Of a stretch of DNA of 64,000 nt, positions 43,516 to 55,050 are shown piece after piece. The stretch is from Massilia alkalitolerans DSM 17462 (GTDB taxonomy: Bacteria > Pseudomonadota > Gammaproteobacteria > Burkholderiales > Burkholderiaceae_D), in assembly GCF_000427785.1 (NCBI RefSeq), contig NZ_ATYR01000017.1:1-64000 (forward strand). The letters run 5' to 3'. The position numbers and the translations under genes were made by a program. Each line of letters opens with the position of its first letter. Within the stretch, counting starts at the first letter, position 1. Under the pieces are notes generated by a model, which was not told the DNA's origin, made no database searches, and saw only the letters and a program-made list of their open reading frames with translations.

Positions 43516-43944
43516 TCAGTGGCGGTGCGGGCAGGCCGGCTTCACGCAATTGCCGTAGATCGCCAGCGAGTGCTCGGCGATCTTGAAGCCACGTTCGACC
43601 GCGATCTTGTGCTGGCGCGCTTCGATTTCTTCGTCGTAGAACTCTTCCACGTGGCCGCAGTCGAGGCAGACGAGGTGGTCGTGGTGCGAACCGGCATTCA
43701 GCTCGTAGATGGCCTTGCCGGTCTCGAAGTGGTTGCGGTTCAGCAGGCCGGCCTGTTCGAACTGGGTCAGCACGCGGTACACGGTGGCCAGGCCCACGTC
43801 CATGTTGTCGGCGAGGAGGATTTTGTAGACATCTTCCGCCGTCAGGTGCCGAACGGAGCTGTTCTGGAAGATTTCCAGGATTTTCAGGCGTGGCAGCGTT
43901 GCCTTCAGGCCGCTGGCCTTCAGGTCGGTGGGGTTGTTACTCAT
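43516..43944 (-). CDS. fur: Ferric uptake regulator Fur
   Basis: A 142-residue Fur. The winged-helix part has LKATLPRLKILEIFQNSSVR and GLATVYRVLTQFEQAGL; the metal-binding part has HHDH (87-90), Cys93-x2-Cys96 and Cys133-x4-Cys138 structural zinc pair. With Fe(II) it represses iron-uptake genes; two Fur-like boxes occur at bfd and feoA in this window. Divergent from bamE with a 78-bp gap, the standard fur/bamE arrangement of many proteobacteria. Confidence 0.97.
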   Translation of the reverse strand: MSNNPTDLKASGLKATLPRLKILEIFQNSSVRHLTAEDVYKILLADNMDVGLATVYRVLTQFEQAGLLNRNHFETGKAIYELNAGSHHDHLVCLDCGHVEEFYDEEIEARQHKIAVERGFKIAEHSLAIYGNCVKPACPHRH

Positions 43945-44022
43945 GTTTGTTGCTCGTAGTTTGGCGGAGTGCTTTATGATATAGCGTTTTGGAGCTCCCG
44001 CTCAAACGTTTTGAGGTTACCT

Positions 44023-44634
44023 ATGCGCGTCAAACCAGCCGTTCTCCACCGATTCTCAAGCCGGGCAGTCGTCGTGGCCGGCCTCGCATGCACGCTGATG
44101 CTGTCCGGCTGCGCCGCCTGGCGCAACCAGACGCGTCCTGCGCCGCCGGTGAGCACGGACCCGGCGGCTGTCGCCGCGGACGCACAGAAGTCGGCCGCCG
44201 CCGCGAATGCCGGCGCCCAGACCGTCCAGGCCACCAAGCTGCAGAAATTCATGTGGGTGTTCTCGCCCTACCGCCCGGACATCCAGCAGGGTAACTTCGT
44301 CTCGCAGGAGATGCTGGACCAGCTGAAGGTCGGCCAGACCCGCGACCAGGTGCGCTTCCTCCTCGGTACCCCGCTGCTGAACGACGTCTTCCACCAGGAC
44401 CGCTGGGACTACCCGTTCTACCTCGCGCGCGGCAACGGCGAGCTGACCACCAGCCGCGTCACCGTCTTCTTCAAGGACGACAAGGTCGAGCGCTTCGAAG
44501 GCGGCAACCTGCCGACCGAGCGCGAATACATCGACCGCATCGCCGGCCCGTCCAAGGTGAGCACCAAGGCCAAGCCTGAATCGCGCCCGATGGAAGCGCC
44601 CAAGGTCGGCGGCGCCCCGGTGGTACAGCCATGA
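44023..44634 (+). CDS. bamE: Outer-membrane protein assembly factor BamE
   Basis: A 203-residue lipoprotein with lipobox LMLSGC (Cys30). After a Pro/Ala-rich linker comes the SmpA/OmlA domain: [40 protein letters not shown] and [15 protein letters not shown]. BamE stabilises the Bam complex that inserts outer-membrane proteins. Longer than E. coli BamE (113), with extra linker and tail, which is usual in betaproteobacteria. Overlaps dapB by four bases (ATGA). Start chosen at MRVKPAVL, giving a normal lipoprotein signal. Confidence 0.96.
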   Translation: MRVKPAVLHRFSSRAVVVAGLACTLMLSGCAAWRNQTRPAPPVSTDPAAVAADAQKSAAAANAGAQTVQATKLQKFMWVFSPYRPDIQQGNFVSQEMLDQLKVGQTRDQVRFLLGTPLLNDVFHQDRWDYPFYLARGNGELTTSRVTVFFKDDKVERFEGGNLPTEREYIDRIAGPSKVSTKAKPESRPMEAPKVGGAPVVQP

Positions 44635-45443
44635 CCGCCAAGTTGAAAATCGCCGTCGCCGGCGCCAGCGGCCGCATGGGCCGCATGCTGGTCGAAGCCA
44701 TCCAGGCCGCGCCGGACGCCGAGCTGGCAGGTGCGCTCGACGTCGTGGGTTCGCCCTCGATCGGCATGGACGCCGGCGCCTTCGCCGGCCAGCTGACCGG
44801 CGTGATCATCCAGTCCGACCTCGCCGGCGCGCTGAAGAACGCCAACGTGCTGATCGACTTCACCCGTCCCGAAGGCACGCTGCGCCACCTGGAATACTGC
44901 GCGGCCAACGGCGTGCAGCTGGTGATCGGCACCACCGGCTTCGACGATGCCGGCAAGGCGGCGATCCGTGCTGCCGGCGAGAAGGTCGGCATCGTGTTCG
45001 CCCCGAACATGAGCGTGGGCGTGAACGTCACGCTCAAGCTGCTGGAGATGGCGGCGAAGAGCTTCAGCGAAGGCTACGACATCGAGATCGTCGAGGCGCA
45101 CCACCGCCACAAGGTCGATGCGCCGAGCGGCACCGCCCTCAAGATGGGCGAAGTCATCGCCGACGCGCTTGGTCGCGACCTGAAGGAATGCGCCGTCTAC
45201 GGGCGCGAAGGCGTGACCGGCGAGCGCGATCCGTCGACCATCGGCTTTGCCACCGTGCGCGGCGGCGACGTGGTGGGCGACCATACCGTCATGTTCCTCG
45301 GCACCGGCGAGCGCATCGAGATCAGCCACAAGTCGAGCAGCCGCGTCACCTACGCCCATGGCGCCGTCCGCGCCGCACGCTTCCTGGCGGGCAAGCCGAA
45401 CGGCCTGTTCGGCATGGACGACGTGCTGGGCCTGAAGGGGTGA
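44631..45443 (+). CDS. dapB: 4-hydroxy-tetrahydrodipicolinate reductase
   Basis: A 270-residue enzyme of the diaminopimelate/lysine pathway, needed for peptidoglycan. N-terminal dinucleotide motif [16 protein letters not shown]; substrate motif [17 protein letters not shown] with the catalytic His and Lys. Length agrees with E. coli DapB (273). Third gene of the divergent fur/bamE-dapB block, coupled by overlap to bamE; the barstar-like gene starts 2 bases after its stop. Confidence 0.97.
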   Translation: MTAKLKIAVAGASGRMGRMLVEAIQAAPDAELAGALDVVGSPSIGMDAGAFAGQLTGVIIQSDLAGALKNANVLIDFTRPEGTLRHLEYCAANGVQLVIGTTGFDDAGKAAIRAAGEKVGIVFAPNMSVGVNVTLKLLEMAAKSFSEGYDIEIVEAHHRHKVDAPSGTALKMGEVIADALGRDLKECAVYGREGVTGERDPSTIGFATVRGGDVVGDHTVMFLGTGERIEISHKSSSRVTYAHGAVRAARFLAGKPNGLFGMDDVLGLKG

Positions 45444-45445
45444 CC

Positions 45446-45772
45446 ATGGCCGTCGCGGAACTGAACGGCGCGGCCATCGTCGACGAGGCCTCCTTCCATC
45501 AGGAATCCCGGCGCGCCTTCGGCTTTCCCGCGTCCTATGCCGACAGCATCGACGCCTGGGTCGACTGCCTGAGCTACCTGCGCGACGAAGAGAACATGAC
45601 CAAGTTCCGGCTCAAGCCGAACGAGGTGCTGGAAATCGTCATCGCGGATGCCGACAAGATGAAGGCGGCCGTGCCGGACCTGCTGGACGAAATCGCCTTC
45701 TGCGTGGGCGGCATCAACGAGCGCTACGAGGACTACGGCGAGAAGCCGGCGCTGGAGCTGGTGCTGCGCTAA
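45446..45772 (+). CDS. Barstar-family protein
   Basis: A 108-residue acidic protein fitting the barstar (barnase inhibitor) family: VAELNGAAIVDEASFHQESR, RAFGFPASYADSIDAWVDCL and SYLRDEENMTKF. In barstars the short YGxNLDALxDCL helix blocks the ribonuclease active site; here the matching segment is FPASYADSIDAWVDCLSYL. No ribonuclease of the barnase type is encoded in this window. It begins 2 bases after dapB and is probably translated from the bamE-dapB transcript. Many such operon-borne barstar homologues in betaproteobacteria have no known partner. Confidence 0.87.
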   Translation: MAVAELNGAAIVDEASFHQESRRAFGFPASYADSIDAWVDCLSYLRDEENMTKFRLKPNEVLEIVIADADKMKAAVPDLLDEIAFCVGGINERYEDYGEKPALELVLR

Positions 45773-45793
45773 ACCTTAGCCCGCGGCTTTAAG

Positions 45794-45907
45794 ACCGTCA
45801 TTCCGGCGAAGGCCGGAATCCAATTTTGTTTGCATTCCCGTGGCCTATGCCTAGGTCAACGCGATGCGACGAACTTGGATTCCCGCCTTCGCGGGAATGA
45901 CGGTTTT
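45794..45907. repeat. Pair of inverted REP-like elements (family A)
   Basis: CGTCATTCCGGCGAAGGCCG (starting near 45797) and the opposite copy GATTCCCGCCTTCGCGGGAA (within 45874-45907), separated by about 45 bp. They fill the 257-bp gap between the barstar-like gene and leuS. Confidence 0.88.
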
Positions 45908-45924
45908 TCATTCTGTGGTCATAA

Positions 45925-48672
<2,748 letters not shown>

Positions 48673-48675
48673 TCG

Positions 48676-49182
48676 ATGAAAAAAACCGTGGTGCGCACGC
48701 TGGCAGCGGTCCTGGTGGCCGCAAGCCTCGCCGGTTGCGGCTTCCAGCTGCGCGGCTCGACCGGCCAGTACAACATGCCCTTCCAGAGCATCTACCTGGC
48801 TTTCCCCGAGACCTCGCCGCTGGGCACGGAACTCAAGCGCAACCTGCGCGCGGGCGACTCGGTGCGCGTCGAGACCGACGCCTCCAAGGCGCAGGCGCTG
48901 TTCGACGTGCTGTCCGAGTCGCGCGGCAAGGCTATCCTGTCGCTGAACAGCCTGGGCCGGGTGCGCGAGTACTCGCTGAGCTACACCCTGGTGTTCCGCG
49001 TGCGCGATGCGAACAACAAGGAGCTGCTCGGCCCGACCGAGATCACCCTGCGCCGCAACATCGCCTTCGACGAATCGCAGGTGCTGGCCAAGGAATCGGA
49101 AGAGCAGCTGCTGTACCGCGACATGCAGGCCGACCTGGTGCAGCAGATCCTGCGCCGCCTGGCCGCGATCAAACCTGTCTGA
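48676..49182 (+). CDS. lptE: LPS-assembly lipoprotein LptE
   Basis: A 168-residue lipoprotein with lipobox LAGC (Cys21) followed by GFQLRGS, the constant start of mature LptE. It plugs the LptD barrel (gene at 33940). Starts 3 bases after leuS and is followed 17 bases later by holA, as in E. coli. Confidence 0.95.
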   Translation: MKKTVVRTLAAVLVAASLAGCGFQLRGSTGQYNMPFQSIYLAFPETSPLGTELKRNLRAGDSVRVETDASKAQALFDVLSESRGKAILSLNSLGRVREYSLSYTLVFRVRDANNKELLGPTEITLRRNIAFDESQVLAKESEEQLLYRDMQADLVQQILRRLAAIKPV

Positions 49183-49199
49183 CGAGTTGAGACTGAAGC

Positions 49200-50213
49200 A
49201 TGCAGCTGCGGCCTGAGGCCCTCGAGGGCCACCTGGCCAAGGGCCTGGCGCCCTTGTACGTGATCACCAGTGACGAGCACCTGCTCGCGCTGGAAGCGGC
49301 CGACCGTATTCGCAAGACCGCCCGCGCGCAAGGTTTTACCGAGCGCGACGTGCTCACGGTCGAGCGCAACTTCAAGTGGGGCGAACTGCTGGCCGCGAAC
49401 CAGGCCATGTCCCTGTTCGGCGACAAGAAGCTGATCGAGCTGCGCATCCCGAGCGGCAAGCCGGGCAAGGACGGCAGCGCCGCCCTGCAGGCTTACGCCA
49501 AGGACCTCGGCCCCGACAACCTCACCCTGATCACCCTGCCGAAGCTGGACTGGCAGACCGCCAAGGCCTCGTGGGTAGCGGCGCTGCAGGCGGCGGCGGT
49601 GTACATCGAGATTCCGAACGTGGAGCGCGCCCAGCTGCCGGGCTGGATCGGCATGCGCTTGTCCGGCCAGGGGCAGAGTGCGGAGCGCCAGAGCCTGGAC
49701 TTCATCGCCGACCGCGTCGAGGGCAACCTGCTGGCGGCGCACCAGGAAATCCAGAAGCTCGGCCTGTTGTACGAGCCGGGCAAGCTGAGCTTCGAACAGG
49801 TGCACGACGCCGTGCTCAACGTGGCGCGCTACGACGTGTTCAAGCTGTCCGAAGCCATGCTGGCGGGCGACCCGGCGCGCCTGGCGCGCATGCTCGACGG
49901 CCTGAAGGGCGAGGGCGAGGCGCTGCCGCTGGTTTTGTGGGCCGTCAGTGAAGAAATCCGCACGCTGCTAAAATTGAAATCCGGGATGGCGCAGGGCCGC
50001 CCGCTGGGCGCGCTGCTGAAGGAATACCGCATCTGGGGTCCGCGCGAGCGCATGATGGAACCGGCGCTGCGGCGCGTGTCCCTCGCCACGCTGGAAGCGG
50101 CGCTGCAGGAGGCGGCGCAGGTGGACCGGATGGTCAAGGGCCTGCGCGCGAAGGCGTTTGCCGGGGACGCGTGGGATGCCATGCTGCAGCTGGCTCTACG
50201 TGTAGCTCGGTAG
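49200..50213 (+). CDS. holA: DNA polymerase III subunit delta
   Basis: A 337-residue clamp-loader subunit: LAPLYVITSDEHLLALEAAD at the N-terminus, then the delta AAA+-like and collar domains (LTLITLPKLDWQTAKASW, ADRVEGNLLAAHQEIQKLGL). Delta opens the beta clamp for loading. E. coli HolA has 343 residues. Ends in a TAG that is the first triplet of a family B repeat. Confidence 0.95.
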   Translation: MQLRPEALEGHLAKGLAPLYVITSDEHLLALEAADRIRKTARAQGFTERDVLTVERNFKWGELLAANQAMSLFGDKKLIELRIPSGKPGKDGSAALQAYAKDLGPDNLTLITLPKLDWQTAKASWVAALQAAAVYIEIPNVERAQLPGWIGMRLSGQGQSAERQSLDFIADRVEGNLLAAHQEIQKLGLLYEPGKLSFEQVHDAVLNVARYDVFKLSEAMLAGDPARLARMLDGLKGEGEALPLVLWAVSEEIRTLLKLKSGMAQGRPLGALLKEYRIWGPRERMMEPALRRVSLATLEAALQEAAQVDRMVKGLRAKAFAGDAWDAMLQLALRVAR

Positions 50214-50322
50214 CGTGGGCGGGTCCCCCGCCCACGCGTTCAACCGGCGCGTGAATTACTCGGCTGCTGTTATTTCTCGAATGTGATTTGAACGCGTGGG
50301 CAGGGGACCTGCCCACCCTACG
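50210..50322. repeat. Repeat family B, full inverted pair
   Basis: Left arm GTAGCGTGGGCGGG...CCGCCCACGCGTTCAA (hairpin of its own) and right arm TTGAACGCGTGGGC...GCCCACCCTACG, separated by about 45 bp. The TAG at 50211-50213 is the holA stop. It fills the holA-proA gap together with a short tail. Confidence 0.85.
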
Positions 50323-50345
50323 AAAACCGCAACACGGGCTACACG

Positions 50346-51611
50346 ATGGACATCACCGAACACATGCACTCCATGGGCCGCAAGGCCCGTGCCGCTTCGC
50401 GCGCCATGGCGCGTGCCGACGGCGCCACCCGCAACCGCGCGCTGCTCCTGATCGCCGACGCCATCGAGCGCGACGCGGACGTGCTGCGTGCCGCCAACCA
50501 GCAGGACATGGAGGCGGCCCGCGCGGGCGGCCTGGAACCGGCCTTGCTCGACCGCCTGGCGCTGACCGAGGGCGCCATCAAGACCATGGTCGAGGGCCTG
50601 CGCCAGATCGTCACGCTGCCCGACCCGGTCGGCGAGATCACCAACATGAAGTCGCGTCCGAGCGGCATCCAGGTCGGCCAGATGCGCGTACCGCTGGGCG
50701 TCATCGGCATCATCTACGAGGCGCGCCCGAACGTGACGGTGGATGCGGCCGGCCTGTGCATCAAGAGCGGCAACGCGGCCATCCTGCGCGGCGGCTCGGA
50801 AGCGATCCACTGCAACCGCGCGCTGGCCAGGCTGGTGAGCGAGGGCCTGCAGGGCGCCGGCCTGCCGCTGGACGCGGTGCAGGTGGTCGACACCACCGAC
50901 CGCGCCGCCGTCGGCGCATTGATCACCATGCCGCAGTACGTGGACGTGATCGTCCCGCGCGGCGGCAAAGGGCTGATCGCGCGCCTGATGGAGGAATCCA
51001 CCGTCCCGATGATCAAGCACCTGGACGGCATCTGCCACGTTTACATCGACGACAGGGCCGACATCGCCAAGGCGCTGCCGGTCGCCTTCAACGCCAAGTG
51101 CCACCGCTACGGCACCTGCAACACGATGGAAACCCTGCTGGTGGCACGCGTGATCGCCCCGGCCGTGCTGCCGCAGCTGGCGGAGCTCTACAGGACCAAG
51201 GAGGTCGAGCTGCGGGCGGACGCGGAAGCCCATGCGATCCTGGCGGGCTACCCCTGGCTGGCGCATGCGACCGAGCAGGACTGGAGCACCGAATACCTGG
51301 CGCCGATCCTGTCGATCCGGGTGGTGGAAGGGCTGGACGGCGCGATCGACCACATCAACACCTGGTCGTCGAAGCACACCGAATCGATCATCACCGAAGA
51401 CTACAGCGCCGCGCTGCGCTTCCTGCGCGAGGTGGATTCGGCCTCGGTGATGGTGAATGCCTCGACCCGTTTCGCGGACGGCTTCGAATACGGCCTGGGC
51501 GCGGAGATCGGCATCTCGAACGACAAGCTGCATGCGCGCGGGCCGGTCGGATTGGAGGGACTTACCTCGCTCAAGTACGTCGTGTTCGGGCACGGCGAAG
51601 TGCGTCAATAA
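50346..51611 (+). CDS. proA: Gamma-glutamyl phosphate reductase
   Basis: A 421-residue enzyme of proline synthesis that reduces gamma-glutamyl phosphate to the semialdehyde with NADPH. Family signatures: [34 protein letters not shown], and the catalytic Cys258 in [15 protein letters not shown]. Size equals that of E. coli ProA (417). Stands alone after holA; a HemJ/CopD-like gene starts 18 bases later. Confidence 0.97.
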   Translation: MDITEHMHSMGRKARAASRAMARADGATRNRALLLIADAIERDADVLRAANQQDMEAARAGGLEPALLDRLALTEGAIKTMVEGLRQIVTLPDPVGEITNMKSRPSGIQVGQMRVPLGVIGIIYEARPNVTVDAAGLCIKSGNAAILRGGSEAIHCNRALARLVSEGLQGAGLPLDAVQVVDTTDRAAVGALITMPQYVDVIVPRGGKGLIARLMEESTVPMIKHLDGICHVYIDDRADIAKALPVAFNAKCHRYGTCNTMETLLVARVIAPAVLPQLAELYRTKEVELRADAEAHAILAGYPWLAHATEQDWSTEYLAPILSIRVVEGLDGAIDHINTWSSKHTESIITEDYSAALRFLREVDSASVMVNASTRFADGFEYGLGAEIGISNDKLHARGPVGLEGLTSLKYVVFGHGEVRQ

Positions 51612-51629
51612 CAAGCCAAAAGGAAACGC

Positions 51630-52043
51630 ATGTACCTCTGGATCAAGGCCCTGCACATCGTCTTCATCGCCTCCTGGTTCGCCGGGCTGTTCTACCTGCC
51701 GCGCATTTTCGTGAACCTGGCCCAGGAAACCAATCCGGCAGCGCTCGAGCGCCTGCTGGGCATGGGGCGCCGGCTGTACCGCTTCACCACGATCCTGATG
51801 GTGCCGGCCCTGGTGCTGGGCATCTGGCTGTGGCTGGGCTACGGCATCCGGGGCGGCTGGCTGCATGCGAAACTGGCGCTCGTGATCCTGACGATCGGCT
51901 ACCATCACGCCTGCGGCTCGCTGCTCAAGAAATTCGAGCGCGGGGCGAATGTGCGCAGCCATAAGTGGTACCGGTATTTCAATGAAGTGCCGGTGCTGCT
52001 GTTGCTTGCGATTGTGATTTTGGTAGTCGTCAAACCGTTCTAA
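51630..52043 (+). CDS. HemJ/CopD-family membrane protein
   Basis: A 137-residue protein with four membrane segments and the HemJ pattern: KALHIVFIASWFAGLFYLPR (His9, and Arg in YLPRIF), a LHAKLALVILTIGYHHACGS region, and WYRYFNEVPVLLLLAIVILV. HemJ is the protoporphyrinogen oxidase of bacteria that lack HemG/HemY, acting on haem synthesis. CopD-like naming is used when that role is untested. Follows proA by 18 bases. Confidence 0.85.
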   Translation: MYLWIKALHIVFIASWFAGLFYLPRIFVNLAQETNPAALERLLGMGRRLYRFTTILMVPALVLGIWLWLGYGIRGGWLHAKLALVILTIGYHHACGSLLKKFERGANVRSHKWYRYFNEVPVLLLLAIVILVVVKPF

Positions 52044-52057
52044 GAGTTAGCTCTAGA

Positions 52058-52146
52058 ACGTCATCCCGGCGAAGGCCGGGATCCAAGTTCGCGGGTCCGC
52101 CACGAACGTCAAATTGGGTTCCGGCCTTCGCCGGAACGACGGTCTT
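52058..52146. repeat. Pair of inverted REP-like elements (family A)
   Basis: CGTCATCCCGGCGAAGGCCG (from 52059) and the opposite-facing GGTTCCGGCCTTCGCCGGAA (within 52111-52146). Together they fill most of the 200-bp gap before the methyltransferase gene. Confidence 0.88.
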
Positions 52147-52245
52147 CAGGCTAACGGTGCAATTAGATTGCGACGGTCTCAAGGTTAGCAGTACTGATAC
52201 CGCTAACACGTTTCAAGTTTTATTAACGGACAAAGGGTACCCCTC

Positions 52246-53451
52246 ATGGCCTCATATTTTTGCCCATGCCCGCGCGGCATGGAAGCGGCGCTTGCCGAAG
52301 AACTGGGTGAAATCGCCCTGCAAAGCACCACGATGCGGGTGCACAACCAGGTGCCGGGCGGCGTGCACTGCTCCGGTTCGCTGGTGGACGCCTACCGCAT
52401 CAACCTGCACTCGCGCATCGCCTCGCGCGTCCTGATGCGCATGGGCCAGCGCAGCTACAACAACGAGAACGACATCTATGACCTGGTGCTCGAGCAGCCC
52501 TGGGAAGACTGGTTCGGCGTCAACCACACCATCCGCGTCGACGTCACCGCGGTGAAATCCCCGCTGAAGAGCCTCGAGTTCACCACGCTGAAGATCAAGG
52601 ACGCCGTCTGCGACCGCTTCCGCGACCAGTTCAACAAGCGTCCCTCGGTGAACACCCGCGAGCCGGACATGCGCATCGTCGGCTTCCTCGACCAGCGCAA
52701 TTTCATCATCTACCTCGACACCTCGGGCGAAGCGCTGTTCAAGCGCGGCTGGCGTGAAGAGACCGGCGACGCGCCGCTGCGCGAGAACCTGGCCGCCGGC
52801 ATGCTGCGCGTGGCCGGCTGGAAGCCGGGCATTCCGCTGTTCGACCCGATGTGCGGCTCCGGCACCATCCTGGTTGAAGCGGCCCAGATGGTGCAGGGCA
52901 TCCCGGCAGGCAGCAGGCGCCGCTTCGCCTTCGAGAAATTCGCCGACTTCGACCGCGAGGCCTGGGCGGCATTGAAAGCCGAGATCAAGCCGAACCCGCT
53001 CCCGAGCGAGCCGACCATCTTCGGTTCCGACATCTCGGGCGACATGGTCGCAATGACTCGCCATAACCTGAAGATCGCCGGCATCCTGTTCGACGTGCCG
53101 CTCAAGCAGATCGAAGCGCAGCACGTATCGCCGCCCACAATCGAGCCGGGCATCCTGCTGACCAACCCGCCGTACGGCGAGCGGATCGGCGTGCGCGGCG
53201 ATTCCACGGTGCCGCAGGACGAGATGGCGGTCTCCTTCTATTCCGCGCTCGGCACCACGCTGAAGCAGCGTTTCGCGGGCTGGACCGCCTTCCTGTTCAC
53301 GGCGGACCTCGGGCTGCCCAAGCTGCTGCGCCTGAAGGAATCGCGCAAGACCCCGTTCTTCAACGGCGCGCTCGAATGCCGCCTGTTCCGCTTCGACATG
53401 GTGGCCGGTTTCAACCGCCGCGAAGAAGCCAAACCGAAACAGGAGCAATAA
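52246..53451 (+). CDS. THUMP-domain class I SAM-dependent RNA methyltransferase (RlmL/YcbY-like)
   Basis: A 401-residue protein. THUMP RNA-binding domain in the first 160 residues (YFCPCPRGMEAALAEELGEI, VKSPLKSLEFTTLKIKDAVC), then a Rossmann methyltransferase: LRENLAAGMLRVAGW, motif I DPMCGSGTILVEAA, the GSDISGDMV acidic end, and motif IV NPPYGERIG. It corresponds to the N-terminal half of E. coli RlmKL, which makes m2G2445 in 23S rRNA; the RlmK half is missing, as in many betaproteobacteria. The MFS gene starts 7 bases downstream. Confidence 0.93.
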   Translation: MASYFCPCPRGMEAALAEELGEIALQSTTMRVHNQVPGGVHCSGSLVDAYRINLHSRIASRVLMRMGQRSYNNENDIYDLVLEQPWEDWFGVNHTIRVDVTAVKSPLKSLEFTTLKIKDAVCDRFRDQFNKRPSVNTREPDMRIVGFLDQRNFIIYLDTSGEALFKRGWREETGDAPLRENLAAGMLRVAGWKPGIPLFDPMCGSGTILVEAAQMVQGIPAGSRRRFAFEKFADFDREAWAALKAEIKPNPLPSEPTIFGSDISGDMVAMTRHNLKIAGILFDVPLKQIEAQHVSPPTIEPGILLTNPPYGERIGVRGDSTVPQDEMAVSFYSALGTTLKQRFAGWTAFLFTADLGLPKLLRLKESRKTPFFNGALECRLFRFDMVAGFNRREEAKPKQEQ

Positions 53452-53458
53452 GCCCTCC

Positions 53459-54748
53459 ATGCTGCCGCCGACCGAACCCGACGACTTGCCCAAGGATCCG
53501 GTCACCCCGGTTCCGCTGCCCGCGCCCCACAAGATCGCCATGCTCAGCGCCGGCGGCCTGGCGACGCTGCTGGCGGCGATGTCGATGCTGGGGCCGTTCT
53601 CGATCGACGCCTACCTGCCGGCCTTCCCGCAGATCCGTTCCGAGCTGAACGCCTCGGCGCTGGAAGTGCAGCAGACGCTCACCGCCTACATGCTGGCCTT
53701 CGCCGGCATGGTGCTGTGGCATGGCGCGCTGTCGGACGCCTTCGGGCGGCGCAACGTGGTCCTGTGCGCGCTGGTCGTGTTCGCGATCGGCACTTTCGGC
53801 TGCGCGGCGGCCAGTTCGGTGCACTACCTGTGGGTGTTCCGCATCATGCAGGGCGTGTCGGCGGGGGCGGGCGTGGTGGTGGGACGCGCCATCATCCGCG
53901 ACCTGTATTCGGATGCCGAGGCGGCGCGCCTGCTGTCGATGGTGACCATGATCTTCTCGATCGCACCGGCCATCGCGCCGGTGCTGGGCGGCTGGATCGT
54001 GACCCTGGCCGACTGGCGCGCGATCTTCCTGGCGCTGTGCGCCTACACCGTCATCCTGGGCTGGTTCTGCTGGAAGCACCTGCCCGAGACCGTGCCGAAG
54101 GAAAAGCGCCAGCCCTTCAATCCGCGCTTCCTGGCGCAGAGCTACGGCGCCATCTTCAGCTCCTTCCTGTTCCACATGAAGTCGGGCGTGGTGGCGCTGA
54201 ATTTCGCCGGCCTGTTCCTGTACATCGCGTCGGCGCCGGTGATGCTGCCCGAGCACCTCGGCCTGGGGCCTTCGCAGTTCGCCTGGCTGTTCGTGCCGAC
54301 CGTGAGCGGCATCTTCCTGGGCGCGCTGGCGGCCAACCGCATGGCCGGCAAGCTGGGCTTCGCGCGCCAGATCCGTATCGGCTTCTTCTTCATGCTGGGC
54401 GCGGTCGCCTTCAACGTGACCTACCACAGCTTCCTGCCGCCCTCGCTGCCCTGGAGCGTGGCGCACATGTTCTTCTTCACCTTCGGCAGCTCGATCATCG
54501 CGCCGGGCGCCACCCTGATGGCGCTCGATATGTTCCCGCACATCCGCGGCACCGTGGCCTCGTGCCAGTCCTTCATGACCACCCTGGCGGGTGCGATCGT
54601 GGCGGGCGTGATTTCGCCGATGCTGTCGCATTCGGTGTTGTCGCTGGCGCTCGGGCAGGCCGGCTTCACGCTGCTGTCGATCGGCCTGTGGGCCACGGCG
54701 CGCCACTACCGGCGCCAGAAGATCCGCGACGGGCACCCGATGCCGTGA
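53459..54748 (+). CDS. Bcr/CflA-family multidrug MFS transporter
   Basis: A 429-residue protein with 12 membrane segments. The family marks are MLGPFSIDAYLPAFPQIRSE (segment 1), the MFS loop motif HGALSDAFGRRNVVLCAL and VSAGAGVVVGRAIIRDLYSD in the middle. Exports drugs such as bicyclomycin with proton antiport. The 30-residue Pro-rich N-terminus is cytoplasmic. Probably co-transcribed with the methyltransferase (7-base gap). After it lies the palindrome-rich region. Confidence 0.94.
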   Translation: MLPPTEPDDLPKDPVTPVPLPAPHKIAMLSAGGLATLLAAMSMLGPFSIDAYLPAFPQIRSELNASALEVQQTLTAYMLAFAGMVLWHGALSDAFGRRNVVLCALVVFAIGTFGCAAASSVHYLWVFRIMQGVSAGAGVVVGRAIIRDLYSDAEAARLLSMVTMIFSIAPAIAPVLGGWIVTLADWRAIFLALCAYTVILGWFCWKHLPETVPKEKRQPFNPRFLAQSYGAIFSSFLFHMKSGVVALNFAGLFLYIASAPVMLPEHLGLGPSQFAWLFVPTVSGIFLGALAANRMAGKLGFARQIRIGFFFMLGAVAFNVTYHSFLPPSLPWSVAHMFFFTFGSSIIAPGATLMALDMFPHIRGTVASCQSFMTTLAGAIVAGVISPMLSHSVLSLALGQAGFTLLSIGLWATARHYRRQKIRDGHPMP

Positions 54749-54781
54749 TCGGGTTCACTGGACCGATCATCGTGAAATAAA

Positions 54782-54809
54782 ATTTCATATATGCATGCAT
54801 ATATGAAAT
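54782..54809. promoter_or_regulatory. 28-bp perfect palindrome
   Basis: Positions 54782-54809 are self-complementary with no loop: the left half is ATTTCATATATGCA and the right half TGCATATATGAAAT. It has 25% GC in a genome that is about 65-70% GC. It starts 34 bases past the MFS gene stop. A dimeric-regulator operator is the simplest reading; a terminator is unlikely because there is no GC stem. Confidence 0.75.
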
Positions 54810-54868
54810 AATCTTCCATTGATGCCGAAATAGCTTTCTTGCGCCTCTCACTTTAGAGCGACATCTCG

Positions 54869-54894
54869 ACAACACTTTTTACAGAAAGTATTGT
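54869..54894. promoter_or_regulatory. Imperfect dyad upstream of the HDOD kinase gene
   Basis: ACAACACTTT (54869-54878), spacer TTACAG, AAAGTATTGT (54885-54894): 9 of 10 arm positions pair. Lies between the 28-bp palindrome and the putative promoter of the kinase operon. Confidence 0.5.
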
Positions 54895-54939
54895 TCCCGA
54901 TCAGAAATGTCTATATGCTAAGATAAGTTTTTCGTGCCC

Positions 54940-54964
54940 AGAACAAACGTTTAAACATTGTTCT
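54940..54964. promoter_or_regulatory. Dyad close to the start of the HDOD kinase transcript
   Basis: AGAACAA (54940-54946) and TTGTTCT (54958-54964) are perfect arms with 11 bases between them, including GTTTAAAC. The sequence CTATATGCTAAGATAAG lies just upstream (54911-54927) and could contain a -10 element. Confidence 0.45.
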
Positions 54965-55050
54965 GTTCAGTAGATCAAACAGAAAGACTTTGTGGCAACC
55001 CTATCCGGGCTGCCTCGGACAACCTTCGACACGCGGCCGCGTTGGAGACC

